64,000 nt of DNA from Onchocerca volvulus (lineage: Eukaryota > Nematoda > Chromadorea > Rhabditida > Onchocercidae), in NCBI GenBank assembly GCA_000499405.2, contig HG738139.1:6038616-6102615 (forward strand). The letters are read 5' to 3'. The position numbers and the translations under genes were made by a program. The stretch's first letter is position 1; each line of letters begins with the position of its first letter. The notes under the pieces are model-generated. The model ran no database searches, was not told where the DNA came from, and saw only the letters and a program-made list of their open reading frames with translations. Positions 11,070 to 24,800 of this stretch are shown one piece after another.

Positions 11070-13544
11070 TCAATTGTTGACCAATGGAATATTCCAGTCG
11101 ATTTCTTTTCTTTTATAAAAAAATTTTCCAGTCGGCCCGTTATCTTCCAATGTTGCTAAATAAATAGGCGTGTCAGCGCCCTCTTGAACTGTTAATAGGC
11201 CACGATGACTTGTCATATCGGTATCAACATATCCGGGATGACACTATAAAGTTTCCATTTATTTAAATAAAGAATTAAGAGTATTTGTCTTCATAAATCT
11301 TACGGGATTGCAAATTAGCATCTCTCGAAAAGCCATTCCCTTATCACAGCCATAAAATTTTCTCCGATCTCACGGAAGAAAAAATTTAAATTCGTTAAAA
11401 TGGCAGAATAGGAAAGAATTTGAACAATAAAATTACTTTCACTAATGAATATCCCGCTGTACAGCATTACAGCGAATTGAATTTCGAGAAATGAAGAAAA
11501 TAAATTACGGACCACGTTTACTAAAATGTTTCGAGGTTTCAGTTCTTTTGCTTGGATGAATGTGAGTGCTATCACTGCAGCTTTTGACACTTTATATGCT
11601 GATTGAGGAAAGCCATTTTCTTTCCTCTTATCTCCAACGCAAGCTCTGAAACAATGTTTTCAATGACAAAGATTATTTTTATGTAGTAGAAATACTATAC
11701 AAAAAAATTTTGGTATACTAATCTATATTCCATTAGAAAAATTCTTTTTTTCAAATTATTTCTTGTTTCTTTCAAATTATTTTCTCCTTTTATTTAATTA
11801 CTGAAATTTTAATTCAAAACAGAACGACATTTGCATTCATCGAAATCTTTACTTAATGTAGTCATGAGTGAACTTATCGATATCAGCAACTGTTAACGAA
11901 GGACTGGTAAGTTTGGCAATTATTTCATCACTATAATTTCCAGCTATGATGCCTTCTGAGCTGCTTACATTAACCACTCTAAATAAATAATTATAATAAA
12001 CCTGCAAGGAAAAAGATCAAATCATACAACAAAATGAAAAGCTGCTTTTAATATAAATAAGATTGTGATAAACTGATAGAAATTGAAAAAAAAAAAATCA
12101 ACTTTCCACCATCTCGAATGAGAGGAAACAATATATTAGATATTTGCTTAGTGCCCTCGTAATTGATACCAATTGTCACACGAGCCTGTTCCTCTGGTGA
12201 ATCTTTTGCTGAGTGCTGAAATGCATGACTTTAATTAAGTTTTCGTTTTTTTCAAGCTCAATAAATTTAATAAACTTCTTCCTCTTAAATGTGCCACTGA
12301 TACTTTTTCCATTTAAAAATCCATATTATTTATAAAGAATTAAAATAAATTAGAGTGCGATCCTATTTCTTTATTAGAGTAATTAGGTTCAGTAAGATAT
12401 AAAAACTCTCGTATTAGATATTAAACTACCTTGAAAGCAAATCCTGCATTATTAATTAATGCATCCAATCCACTGTGTTCTTTTTTCAAAAAAGAAGCAA
12501 AATTTTCGCAACTATTACGATCAGTAATGTCAAGTTGATGAAAACGAATGTCAGAGTGACACTTATTACCCAGTTCATTGACAAGTTTGTTCAACGATTC
12601 CATACCTAATTTGTCATTTCTCGCTGTAAAAAGTAAAAAAAGTTAAGAAATTCTTTATTCCATTAATTTATCCGTTACTATTCCATTGATTCATCGAGGA
12701 AAGGAAAAATTACTGATGTACTGTAGTAACAGAAAATAAGAAAAGATTACTTCTTCAATAAGCCTCCTATTCCTATTCCGAATAGATGTCGCTAGTATGT
12801 TACAAATAATATTCATTGTAAAATGAGCAAATTTATGGAAATAATACCAGTAAGGTAAATGACTGCACCATACACCTTCTCAGCAAGACCTTTCACAATC
12901 CCGTAACCGATTCCTTTATTTGCACCAGTCACCTATAAAAATGATGACTAATTAATTTATCAAAACATTTACTCTAATATCTCAGCATTTTGAAATTTGA
13001 TAATTTGAACTAACAAATCAAAATCATTGATATTTTGATTTTACCCACATCGTATTTTATAACTGTGAAATCTGCAATGATAATTCACAACTAATTTTAG
13101 CCAGTCAGCAGTGTGACGCTAAATCGAAGCAATATTTAATAGAGAATATCTAAGCTGGTAACATAAGAAAGTTGATCAGACAGCAATCCGTGTAATCTGT
13201 AAAAATAGATAACGAAATTATTGATGAAATTCTTCTCAAGGTAGCGCTAATATTACTCCTATTAGATAACTTCTACATCTAATCAGTGATATGTATTTTC
13301 TCATTCATTAAAAGAATAAACACCAAAATTATTCGGTGCATCAAAATTTAGGAGAGAGAAAAGGAACAAACCACAAATACTGTGGGTAGCGGCATTGTCC
13401 TGATGATGGATAGTTATATAAGAAGTAAATGCGTGCTGTGGATATAAAATACGCAAGTAGGTGTGAAACTGAAACGAAATATATGAAGTACAGTAGATCA
13501 ATGATTACAGGCCTCTGACCTTTGTTTTTGTCACCGTTCTCCAT
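11070..13544 (-). CDS. Carbonyl reductase-type short-chain dehydrogenase/reductase
   Basis: Six exons, read downward, close in phase: 12932-12848, 12623-12430, 12215-12103, 11978-11853, 11645-11513 and 11243-11070. They give 274 residues before any first exon is added. The Rossmann glycine motif VTGANKGIGYGI opens exon 2. LDITDRN, then NNAGFAFK, VVNVSSSEG with the catalytic Ser, and SAYKVSK with the catalytic Tyr-x3-Lys follow. CHPGYVDTDM and the C-terminal EGADTPIYLA are typical of the CBR1 group of NADPH carbonyl reductases (human CBR1 has 277 residues). These cytosolic enzymes reduce quinones, aldehydes and ketones. The first exon is uncertain. The best candidate is an ATG at 13544 with an in-phase donor (GTAATC) after 12 codons, but it supplies no hydrophobic first beta strand. 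A missed exon between 12933 and 13900 is possible. Confidence 0.85.
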
Positions 13545-14021
13545 CCGAATAATTATGATTTCTGCGTAACAAGCTAAGCATTGCACAAAAACGAATACTG
13601 AATGCTAAATCGACCGAATTATAAATGTGATGATCTGACCCTTCTGTTCCTTTCTTATTCGGGAAATGACCAGTATGTTGTGTTGTAAAAACATACTAAA
13701 TGTTTCTTTTTGTCTCACGTTGTAAAAAACAAAAGCTCGTAGAAGAACTTGAAGCGCAATTTACGTCAATAAATCAGTGAGGTAACAGAAAAATTACCTG
13801 AAATACTTTGATCTCCCTACTGGAAATGTAAACTGAACCAACTACGAATTTTTTTCCTTATGAATGTTTTTGATTAAATGACTACAGAAGATGTGATCCA
13901 TCAATGTGACACAATGTCCCATGAGCGAGAACTGTTGAACAGAGTAATTGCTTTACTTCTCTGAATCGGTGGGCGTAGCGTAAGCTTACGCTGACGTTAA
14001 AGGTCATATTAAAAGGTCACA

Positions 14022-16008
14022 ATGAGTGAAGTGAATGTTGTCACTGAAACCGTATATCGGCAGTCAGATCAAGATAATGATGATGGTATCGATAGGAGCA
14101 CTCCTGAATCAAGGGCAGAGCGAGCATTATTGATACAACGTGGTCTCTTGGCCGAACAACAATGGTACGAAAACTTGGAAGTAGTTGAAGTTTTTATGAA
14201 GGTATTTCTCAAAAAGTTTTCAGTATATGATGATAAGTTTAATGCGACTTGATATCGGATGTTTGGAAGAGATTTACATTGGTGGTAATCAGACTGTCCA
14301 GTCAACATTCAATCAATGTTACACCATAACGAGATTAAAAATGTGATGAAAATTTTGCAAAAATAGTTTAATTGACTTTTAGTCATGATTACAAGAATAA
14401 TTTTTACTTAATAATTTATTTGTTTTTGAAAATTTTAGCTAGAAAGTATTTTGCGGGCAATTTGTAAAAGGATGAATTTATCTGTCAAAGTGGATTCATC
14501 AATTAAATTGGAAGCAGATAATCCAACGACAGAAAAATTTTCGTTAGTGCAACGAACGGGAGCGGAAGTATTCAAATGTTCTATTGTGCTGCTTGGCGAA
14601 AGTGTTATACAAACTGAGGTATTACCGGTGAAGATCCAAAATTATAATGCTCTGGGCTTTCAAAAATGGGGAGAAACTTAGTTTTTTCTAATTCTTGCGC
14701 AAGTTATCAATTTATTTGTATAAATTATTAGTAAGCACTATGGTGCGGAATAATTTGTAACTGAACCAGTATTTTTAGGTAACAATGAAATATCAGAAAA
14801 TGCCTGGTGGCGTTTATCGCGGAACAGCACAACCCGATGTGCAATGGAAATTACAGCAAATGCAAGATGCCGATAATTATTTTGTTCAGGCTCTCAGCTT
14901 ACTTGTTAAGGTCAATTAGTGTAGTTCTAATTTTTCCATTTTTTATTTGTTTTTGTTTTTATTTTTTCAAGAAAAATAGCTTTAAATGATTGACGTTCAC
15001 TACATTGACTATTTTTCAGGGTCTGAAATGGATTAGGCAGATACCACCTGATGATATGGGTAAGATATCATCCACTGTTGTCACTACTATTGCTAAGGTA
15101 TAATGTTTTCTTCGTTTTATTAGTTTTTGGTTAACTTTAATAAATTTTATATAGTAATTTTCGAATTTAATCAAAAATTTGAAATTCACTTTTCTTTTAC
15201 ATGAACATTATTTTCGTCCAACAAGGAACGGTTTGCATAATAAGTTTCCAGCCGTTTCAACATTTTATTTTTATAGGTAACAAATTTAATCGGACAGGCA
15301 CGTTCAACATTATGTATGCCAGAAAAGCATACATTGCTGGAGTTATGTAATTCAGTAATAACACGATGTTTCAATCCCCCATTACCATCTGATTTAGTTT
15401 TTTCGTATTATATAAGTGCAGATCGCCTTGTCTGTGCCGCCTATCAAGTCGCATCGAAAACTAATGGTTTTTTTTTGAAATGTTTTTATAAGTGTGCAGT
15501 TTAACTAGTGTGAGAAATAATCTATTATAAGAAGTAAAGGGATAAAATTGTATCAATTATCTCTTTCTACATAGTCAATATATTTACCAAGAATATTTCT
15601 GAAAATATATATCATTGAGAATCACTGACTAGGCTTGGATTATATGAGAATGTAACCGCAGAATTGATGCAATTCTTTGGATTTTATGGTTTTTTCTGAA
15701 AATAATTTATTGATTCTCCTAACCAAAAATAGGACGAAAATTTTTTGGTTTTGGATCTACTCTGGTGATTCTTAATGATCAAGTAACTGGGATAATGATA
15801 TTTGATGAGTCTGTTATTTGTAAGATTTCTGACTCACTTCGTTTCAGGTGCTCAAGGTGTGACAGTTACCTTAGCAGATTGCTTGCTTCCGCAACTCGTG
15901 GATGTTCTTTTTCTGACAAATCAAGCTCTGAATGTAGCGCAACAATTTAGTTACAATATGTGCATGCTTAGAGAACGATTACTGACATACAACCATATTT
16001 GTTCCTGA
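14022..16008 (+). CDS. Rogdi homologue (leucine-zipper protein of the RAVE/rabconnectin system)
   Basis: Six exons (14022-14201, 14439-14618, 14779-14910, 15020-15097, 15277-15466, 15848-16008) give about 306 residues; human ROGDI has 287. Diagnostic blocks are QRGLLAEQQWYENLEVVE near the N-terminus, DVQWKLQQMQDADNYFVQAL in exon 3, ARSTLCMPEKHTLLELC and NPPLPSDLVFSYYI in exon 5, and TVTLADCLLPQLVDVLF near the end. Rogdi proteins associate with rabconnectin-3/DMXL and are linked to V-ATPase assembly and synaptic vesicle function. The junction between exons 5 and 6 skips the roughly 25-residue loop found in the human protein. A possible small exon at 15733-15782 continues the frame but does not exit in the needed phase, so it was not used. 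The next gene on this strand starts 842 bp downstream. Confidence 0.85.
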
Positions 16009-16850
16009 TTTTATTTTTGACCATTATTCATTAGTAACTCAAGGAAGGAATTTGGTTAAAAATTGATGAAAATTTCAAAATGATTTCTTATCCCATTTTT
16101 TATTTTTTGTTTTTCGTTTTTCTGAGATTCGTATCATGCAATAGATTCATAAAAAACCCAAAGTAAAGAAGGCATTGGATGATCTCTGTTGTACAAATAT
16201 GCTAGTGACGATTTCTCAAGATATTATCATGTATAAATTGTCTTATTTATGAATGGTAATATTGTATAATATTTGTAAATATATATATGTGATTATTGTG
16301 GGGTATATTCTTTCACAAATAATTTGTATTTATTCATGTTTTCATAAAAGATACTGTTGAATTGAATATCAACTTTAACTTAATATAAGCAATTGATTTA
16401 AGCTGGTGGTAGGCTTAGGAAACTTTAATTGAACTTGCATGATTCATAACTAAAAGTGCTAATTTCCAGAACAATATTTTTAGTTTATTGGTTTTTAATT
16501 ATTTTTAGTTCTCAACAGCATGTCCGATTGGAAGCTGTATAGTACTTCGGTCTATGGAACTTGAGAAAAGTGAATTCTAAGTTTCTCGTGAGATCTGTCA
16601 TATTGGGCTACTATTATAATTCATGAGTTTTGCATTTTAATCAAATAAGGTGCTTGAAGAGAGAAACGAATTAATTTGTTGTACCTAATAGTCGAAATCT
16701 ATACTTTGGAACAACTTACTTTAATAACAAAGTCGTATAGTTCTAAACTTTCCATATAAGTTAAAGTATTTCTCAAATAAGTGAGAGGGCGTATTTTCTC
16801 TTGTCATAATTAGCAAAAATCTTAATTACAGACATCTAAGTACTGTTAGA
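16009..16850. other. Intergenic region between the Rogdi and AAA ATPase genes
   Basis: A+T-rich spacer with no supported ORF. TTACAG at 16825-16830, 20 bases before the next ATG, could serve as a trans-splice acceptor for the ATPase mRNA. Confidence 0.5.
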
Positions 16851-17839
16851 ATGTCAGCAATTATAAAATTGAGGGAAGCGCGCGCTACACTATTGTACGT
16901 GGAAAATATTTTGTACTGGCAAGCAAACAAGACAAAACCATCACCAGTAATTATTCGTGAGAAGGTAATCTTAATTTCCGAATTCTTCGATTATAGGAGT
17001 AATTTGCAAGATTTTGCGCATTATTTGTGAATTTTTCCGAGAAATGAAAAGATTCAATTTTGTGTTCTAATATGAGCATTTGCCATCACTTCATCTACGT
17101 ATGTGTATTATTTTAAAAATGGCTTTACCGTGAATATTATTCACTTTTTAATAATTTGCGATCTTTGTGTAAGATAGGAAAACTTTTTTCTCTGCAAGTA
17201 TTTCTTTCTTCCATGAAATTAATTTATAAAAGTAGTGATTTGGAATAAATTTTCAGGTACTACCACTGTTATATCGTTTGATGAAATTTCCCGTTTCAGT
17301 AATGCTGTTCACGGAAGAAAACAAAAATCAGCTGACCATTATTATCAATTTATTAGAAATTGGTCTGAAATTCTGTAGCAGTACAAAAATTCAAGTAAGT
17401 CAGTTCGGCACAAATTTCTTATTAATCGGTGAAACATTCAAACTTTTATTAATTTTCAGGATACGCCATCAGATACCCTCGATTCTTTTCATACTGGACG
17501 AAAAGAAGCTATTGAACATACTATTGTTAAAGATAAGTCAGAGCTTCCTACTATCGATGATATTGTTGGACAAATAGAGGTTTACTTTTATTTTAAGCAC
17601 TGTTTTAATATTCGCATATTAATTAAACTTTTACCTAATTAAATGATTTTTTAAGGCTAAAAAGGCTTTAATGGAAGCCGTGGTTGATCCTGTTTTGTAT
17701 CCTGAATGGTTTGCTACATCAGGACATAATCCTTGGCGTTGTGTTCTTCTTTATGGCCCACCGGGAACTGGTTAGAGTTTTCTCTCCATTTTTGTTTTTT
17801 TTTTCAAATATTCCTGTCAAATAGATTTCATCTTGAGTG

Positions 17840-17870
<31 letters not shown>

Positions 17871-20681
17871 ACCAAATCGAGAACCAATTTTATAACTTTG
17901 AATTACTTTGCAGAAAAAGATGAAATTCAACTGAGACATTTGCTTATAAGATATTCAGAATAATTACCCAACTCATTAGTTATTATTCAGTTGTTTAAAT
18001 AATTATGATTTCAGCTGAATTAATCTTTTTTTGCAAAGTACTTTAAAGAATAGTACGCTTAAGATAAAGTCTTTTTGAAGGAATATTTGGAATAAAAGCA
18101 AAAATGGATAGGAAAAAAAAAAGGACATTTCAGGTAAAACACGTTTATCTCAGTCAATTGCTCGAGAAATGAATACCAGATTTTATCAGGTAAAGTGTGT
18201 TTAATTAAAAATAAAATTTGGTTTTTTTTTTCAATTTATAGGTTTGATATGAGCTATGATTTAGTGACATATGAGTTCTATTAATTTAAGTATATGCAGA
18301 ACAAATTTATATATCAAAGAAACCATGATTTAATGGAGTGAATCTTTATAAGTAGTTCACATTTTGACTCCTTTTAGGTTTCTTCCTCAGATTTAATTTC
18401 AACCTGGAGTGGTCAAAGTGAGAAATTAATTCGTGAACTTTTCGATCATGCTTTAGCTCATAATGGTGCTTCGGTTATATTTATTGATGAAATTGACAGT
18501 TTGTGCCGGATCAGGCAGGTTACTGAAGACGATAATATTAGGCGTGTCAAGGTAAGTATGTACTCTTTTCAAAAACAAATTCTACTTTTTATTAATATTT
18601 GTAGCAGCTTTAAATAAAAATCCGTATTTATTCGTCAAACTGTTTTAACATATTTCAGTTTACCTATTTGCTTAAACTTAGTCGTTTAATTATTAAGCTA
18701 TCAAGAAAAACTTTATACTATTATTAAATATGCTAATGCAAATTTAAATGTCAAAAAATTTATCATGTTAAATCACATTAAATGTAATGGCTACCGCTTA
18801 ATAAACAATATTGTTTAGAATCAAATTTGAATTTATGATTTTTGGGATTCATAGCTTTCCAATTTATAGACGGAATTATTTTTGCAACTTCAAAGACTAC
18901 ATAGTTCGCTAAATTCTGTATTGCTTATTTGTGCAACTAACTGTCCATGGGAATTGGATGCCGCTTTCTTGAGACGGTTTGTTTTTACTAGTTATGGATA
19001 AATTGAGTTTCTTAATTTTAAAAAATTACCAGACAAATAATACATTCATATATGATCATATAGAGAAAATGAAATAAATAGTTTCTATAATTGCCTTTCT
19101 TTTCAGTTTTGAGAAAAGGATTTTTGTTGGTTTACCTGATGCTGCATCAAGAGGAATCTTGCTAAAGAAATTCATGAATGTGAGTTTTAGCTTATTTTAT
19201 CAATTATTTGTTGTAAAATGATAGCGAACAGGTTGGATGTCTAAAGCAAATTTACATGCTCTTGAAAACCCTTTTATAATCCTCAAGTTTTTAGTGTTAC
19301 GAGATATTTCGTTTTTTTAGAAACTTACAATGTCGAGCAATATTAATTGGAATGTTTTGGAAACTGTAACAGATGGTTTTAGCGGTGATGATCTGAGAAG
19401 ATTTGCTCGCGAAGTCGCTTTCTTACATTTCAATAAGTTCAAGGTGTGTTATCTTTCCTGTCTTTTTATATTTGGTGAGTTGAGAGAAAAAATGAAAGTT
19501 GAAAATTGCCAAAAGTCAGTGCAGCATATATTTCACATCTTAGAAATATCTTTTATCTTTTTCTTGAGAAAAGCTTTATTTACCATAGTCAGGTTTTTTT
19601 TATTCTCTTCGCTATTTGAATACTGATAATTTATAATGTTTGTCTAGAATCTTATAATATTTTGCCGTCTTATTGGTTGATATGGATGATTATATTTGAA
19701 ATTACCAAATTGTTCTTTCCTTCATTAGCAGGGATATTCAAACTGATTTATAGACGAAAAACATATTTGTGTAAATGTTGTGAGATTTACCAAATTTTAT
19801 TGAGAACTGCTAGCATTTTTGATTTTCTTATCTGGGTGCCAGAACGACCAGTGAGATACTGAATTATAATGATTGATATTTAATGAAAATTACTGTTAAT
19901 TCCTCTTCACCAAGGCGCATTTTCTTGAGAAACATTTCGTTTCCATGACAAATATTGGTATTCTTCATGTGATATTTTGGGCGATGTGATTCATTCTCGA
20001 AAATTATTTCAGTATTCTGCTGGAAAATTTTGTCTGTAAACCAATAGTTTTTTGTATCCAAAACTATTCGATTTTACACATTGATTAGCAGCCGAATGAA
20101 TTTTATTCATTTTGCATTTGGATATAGATCTCGGTTGTATTTTTTCTATCAGTTTTTTTAAATCAGTTTTTTTCAGTTTTTTTAAACTGAGAAGTAGGAA
20201 AACTATAATCACTTCGGATCGTACTTCTCGTATTTTTCAGTTTTCATTTCGGAAACCAGCACGCTTTATGTATGAATAATTTAGAATCAGTTTCATTTGT
20301 CTTGTGTTAGTCAATAAAGTCCTAAACAATCATAAAGTCCTTAACCTTGGCTGTTAACATTTTCTCTAGTCCAAGTATAGGATTTAATTGCACATCAAGC
20401 TGCTATTTTTATATCATTTCAGCAAGCACTGATTGCGGCAAACATATGATCTTTTGGATACAAAGTTGTATGGAATAATAAAATGTTAGAATTAATCAAT
20501 AATTCATTATTTTTCTATTCTACAGGAGTTATACAATCTCGATTGCGGTATTAGCAGGTCATACCTAGTAGCCGAAGTTCCAGTAACAATGGAAGATTTT
20601 GAGCAAACGCTTCAGAAATTTTGCCCCACTGTAGATGGATTCACGCTATCCAGATATGTGGAATATTCAAAGCAAGTTTAA
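16851..20681 (+). CDS. Meiotic-clade AAA ATPase (katanin p60/VPS4-like)
   Basis: Ten exons close in phase: 16851-16964, 17257-17394, 17460-17579, 17656-17770, 18134-18189, 18378-18551, 18870-18976, 19107-19179, 19321-19443 and 20526-20681. They predict 391 residues. Residues 1 to about 105 form a helical N-terminal region without a clear MIT or LisH motif. The AAA core has IDDIVGQIEAKKALMEAVV, Walker A GPPGTGKT (about 158-165, split by an intron), the pore-loop region ISTWSGQSEK, Walker B VIFIDEIDSL (about 214-223), sensor 1 ICATNCPWELD, and arginine fingers in FLRRFEKRIFVGLP. The C-terminal VTMEDFEQTLQKFCPTVD is the family's helical cap. Such proteins sever microtubules (katanin, spastin, fidgetin) or disassemble ESCRT-III (VPS4). 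The residues seen do not decide between them. The divergent N-terminus and short length suggest a nematode-specific member. Confidence 0.88.
17843..17870. repeat. (TA)n microsatellite
   Basis: About 14 TA units lie in an intron of the AAA ATPase gene, just upstream of a foldback element. Confidence 0.9.
17904..18040. mobile_element. MITE-like foldback element
   Basis: The ends 17904-17934 and 18011-18040 are imperfect inverted repeats of about 30 bp that begin TACTTTGC and end GCAAAGTA. The 137-bp unit has no coding capacity. It sits in an AAA ATPase intron and is bounded by TA, the usual target of Tc1/mariner-type miniature elements. Confidence 0.6.
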
Positions 20682-21597
20682 AAGACGATGTAATTAATCG
20701 TTGATTGCTTGTACTTTTTGTCAGAATTGTATCTTGTTTGCGATTAGTTTATTTCAGTGTACTAACTTTCAAAAACTAGTAAAATTTGATCTTTCCAGTC
20801 ACTTTTTCCTTATTCTTTCATGAAGAAGAAGTTGTCTTTTAACAGTTGTCTATTAATAATTGGATTACTGAGTTATTAAATTTCATTTGAGATCTCGTTA
20901 ATGCGTCGTTGTGCTAAATTACTGAACATTCTTCTTTGATCGTTTGTTCTGTTTTATTGTGTAATTTGTTGCATCTTTATCTAAAATGCTGAAATTGGTA
21001 GTTTTGAAACAATTTCATGGTTCTGCCAGTTTATTTAGTAGAATTAGAAGTGAAAGAAAAGATAAGAAGTTCTCTTCCCAGGATTTTGATCATGTTTGAA
21101 CTAAGTTCAAATATAATGGCAGAACTATTGTTCATCTTTTGTCGTATTGTTTATTGATGCAGCAGTTTGATCTTAATTTTATTCTTTGTCTAGGTTTTTT
21201 TCTTTTCATTCTAGGATAACAATCCTTATTTCCTTTTCCTTTTCCTCTTAGTAAGGAAATTCCTGAAATTAGTTTCTGCTTGAGTGCTAGATGTCAAGTC
21301 ATGTGAGAGGTAAGAGTAGTGGCTGCATTGTCTGCATAAACTGCATTCTCGAAAAAGGATGAAATAAGCTTGAAAGATAACATTTGATATTATGCATATA
21401 TGGATATAGAGAGACACATGCAAACATCGCGCACGTTAATGCAGCAATGGCAGCTTAGAGCTTACTAGAATACGGAACACCAAGTATATATATATGTATA
21501 TATATAATATGTATATGAACAAGTAAATAAATATAAACTGTATTTATTTATTTGTTTTTCTGTTGATTGTTGGGACTCATTTATTTCCAACAAATAG
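20682..21597. other. Intergenic region
   Basis: 3' flank of the ATPase gene and 5' flank of the ligand-gated channel. A TA-rich microsatellite occurs near 21484-21515. No supported gene. Confidence 0.6.
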
Positions 21598-21804
21598 ATG
21601 CCTAGTTTGAAAGCCTTAGTTGGAAGGCGTTTGAAAAGTAGCTTTTATGAAGAAATGCCTAAGGATAGAGAGAGGATGAAAATGAGTAGTAAGGAGGAGA
21701 GACATCTGGAACATGCACATGCAACCAGAAAACAAATCACTGCGAGTGCCAGGCCAAGTTGCCACTGTTGCAGGATTAATTCAAGCCATCCTGGCTATCA
21801 CTCA

Positions 21805-24800
21805 ATGCACTACCTCAGTCGTCTGCTTCTTATTATTAGTATAATCTGCTCTTCTTCCCTCATCAATTTCATCCATTCAAGGTAATAATCCCCGCTCTTC
21901 TGTTTCTTCCTTTTGCTTTGAGGCATTATTTGCACCACCGATTTATCACACCCTAAGCTTGAAAATGATCCCTAATATTGGGACATGTCACATTTACATC
22001 TCTTACAGACATGGTTTGAATTTAAAAAATTTTTTTGATAAACAGTTTAAAAGAAAGATCAGTTTTCGAGTTTTTTATTGATGCAACTTTGCAAGGTATA
22101 AAAATATTTTCGGTGCTCACTTCACATTCTCTATCTTAAGACTCTACTCTTTGTATCAGCGCTGATTTATCATTATCATCTAATCAATGGGCCTCTTATT
22201 TTATCAGTTCAGTCAGTCGTATTATGATTTACTGATAAATAAATAATTAGTGGACAAGTAATGTAATGGTATGCAACATTACAACTGTTTCATGAAGCAT
22301 TCAGAGCAATTTAATATTTCCAAATTTACGAAATTTTTTCCATTAGTAAGTTTTGATGGAACTGCTGCAAACACTTTCTTTCGTTGAAGAAAAAATTTTA
22401 GTTGTTTGAGAATAAGAATTTATTGTCGGACAGATTTCGGTCTTTTTAATTTGTTTTTCACTGACAAATTTAAAAAGTTTTAAATTCCAAGATGACTTGA
22501 ATTTTAAATGCGACGCAACACTAGAATTTCAACTTTCAAATCTGTTGATCGTTAATCAAAAATTTTAACGAATTGTAACTAAGAATGTAATTAAGCAAGT
22601 AGAAATTGGACCGAATGCTTAGGTATGTGCAACATGCTATCTCATAGATTGTATGGTCTGGGTTTCTCAGGCTTTGATTGTTCGACTATTCTGCACTACG
22701 TTATATCATATCAGATTATCAATCGAACTGTGAAATCTGTGCAGTCACTGTGTCAGAGCGTTCATTCCGCCAAGTCATTTTCAAAAGATTTACTTACAAT
22801 GATGAATAAGATTAAAGGGTTATCAAAATAAATTCTGGGACAGATGTCTATCTACTAGTTGACAAGTTCTTGCATTCTAATTTACTCCTTCATCACCTTG
22901 AATTTTCCCAACATTTTTCAAATTAAATGATAAGGATTGAGTATATTTTTAGTTTGCAATTATTATTATTCACTTGGGCATTCTTCACTTAAAGCCATTT
23001 TTCTCCTCTGACATGTTTCCTTTTGAATTTAGTCTTTTCGAATATTTCCCTATTGAATTTATTCTTTTTGAATATTCCCCATTGAATTCGTTCCTTTTGA
23101 ATATTTCCTATTTGAATTTTTCCTTTTCAAATATTTCCTGCTACATGTATTCTAACTTAAAAACCTCTTTTGAACGCAAAGCTTATTCGAATAACAAACA
23201 GTCTTAAAAAGAATAAAATGAAGTGAAAAAGGATTATAAAAAAAGGAAGAAAGATTCTTTTCTTCATTAGCTAGTAAACATATTACTAAGCCTAAATAAT
23301 TCAAATGCTGCAAAACATATGAAGTCGTATTTTTTCTTTTTTCTGTATTTAGTAAACTTCACTGATTAGTACTTTATTCATTCCATCCTTCCTTCTCCCG
23401 CACTTCATCCATTTCACGATCCTTGTTCTCTTGTGATAGATTTTTTCTCCCCCTTCTATTAATTAACTTTACAAATAAATATATGAGTCACATAGAACTT
23501 GAAACTTAAAAACTTTTTAGGCTATTATCTTATCATTTCTTTTTTTTAATATCATTTTTGGCGGACAAGATAAATTTTTGCATTGATATTTACTATTGAA
23601 AAACACATGCAATTAACAAGGGATTGTTATTGCGTCTATTTGTCCTTCCCATGCTAATACATCGTAATACAATCAAAACTTATTTTATCAAATAAATGCA
23701 TTCCATAAATATTCTGAATATTCCGAACTACCGGTTTCAAATTTCAACAATCGCTGCCAAACTTGGCATGAAAAGATTGCAGATATAGTTATTATTAATA
23801 TGAAGATATAGTTATTACTGATTATTACTAATAAAAGTCTTAAGAAATATAAAAGTTGGGAGGATTTTGTATCCACTTAGCACAACAGAAAATAAAAGCA
23901 AAATTATGGGACAAAGCCACAAAGTCACACTGACAAATTCCAAGTTATCCAGGTAGCCTATACTAAAATCTATCCTTTTTAAACTTGGGAATATTCTTTT
24001 ATCAAGTATGTACCCATGGGATCATTAAAATCTGATCGTCTCATAATTGAATAATATTGGAATTAATGTTTCCATCAATCACTGAATTTCTGAAACTAGA
24101 TGATGAATATTGACATTATTATTATATTTTTTATTCATTACCATTTTTGTTGTAATAACTGCTAACAATAAGGATTATTAATATTATTATCAAATAATAG
24201 AACAATGCGAACTATTTAACTTATATTTTAATAGATAACTTCAACCAAAAAAATTTGGTTTTTCAGTACCATAGAACTTTTTAGTAAAGTTTAAACATCG
24301 AAGAAGTAAGTAAGTCATCATATCCATATCTACGACAAGGAATTGTTACACTCTATATATCAGGACAGGACTTTTTTTTTTGGAATTTAGAGCTCTTTAG
24401 AAATTTAAAATGAAATTCATAAGTACTTTCACCACTTGCATTTACAAATCTTTTACTAAGAAATTTTCCATTATCAGCTTCATGAGACCAAGCTGGTTAC
24501 AATTAAATGAATTTCTAAAGGCATGAACATTGGAAAAATTCTTAATTGGTTCAGTTGAAATAATCAGAGATCGATAAAACCATACTGAAAATTCCTGTCA
24601 ACTTCTAAAGTTTTCGGATTTATTACAAAAAATTTTCGAGGATTGAAATCTAGAAAATGCAATCTCAGTATAAGCATTAGTATAGTATAAACGTTTGCTT
24701 AATGCTCATTTATTTTTCACTCTTTGGCGCAATTTTTGAAAGATTAGTGAGAAAAAAAGCAGCATTTTGATTGAATTATTTCTTATCTATTTAGTGCCTT

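Noticed and set aside
13301..13586. Stand-alone minus-strand ORFs
   Set aside because: At most the first 12 codons from 13544 could be a leader exon of the reductase; the rest is not supported.
19444..20525. Extra exons or an antisense gene (for example 19662-19862, 20009-20212 minus)
   Set aside because: The flanking ATPase exons already join in phase, and these ORFs are A+T-rich with no similarity to known domains.
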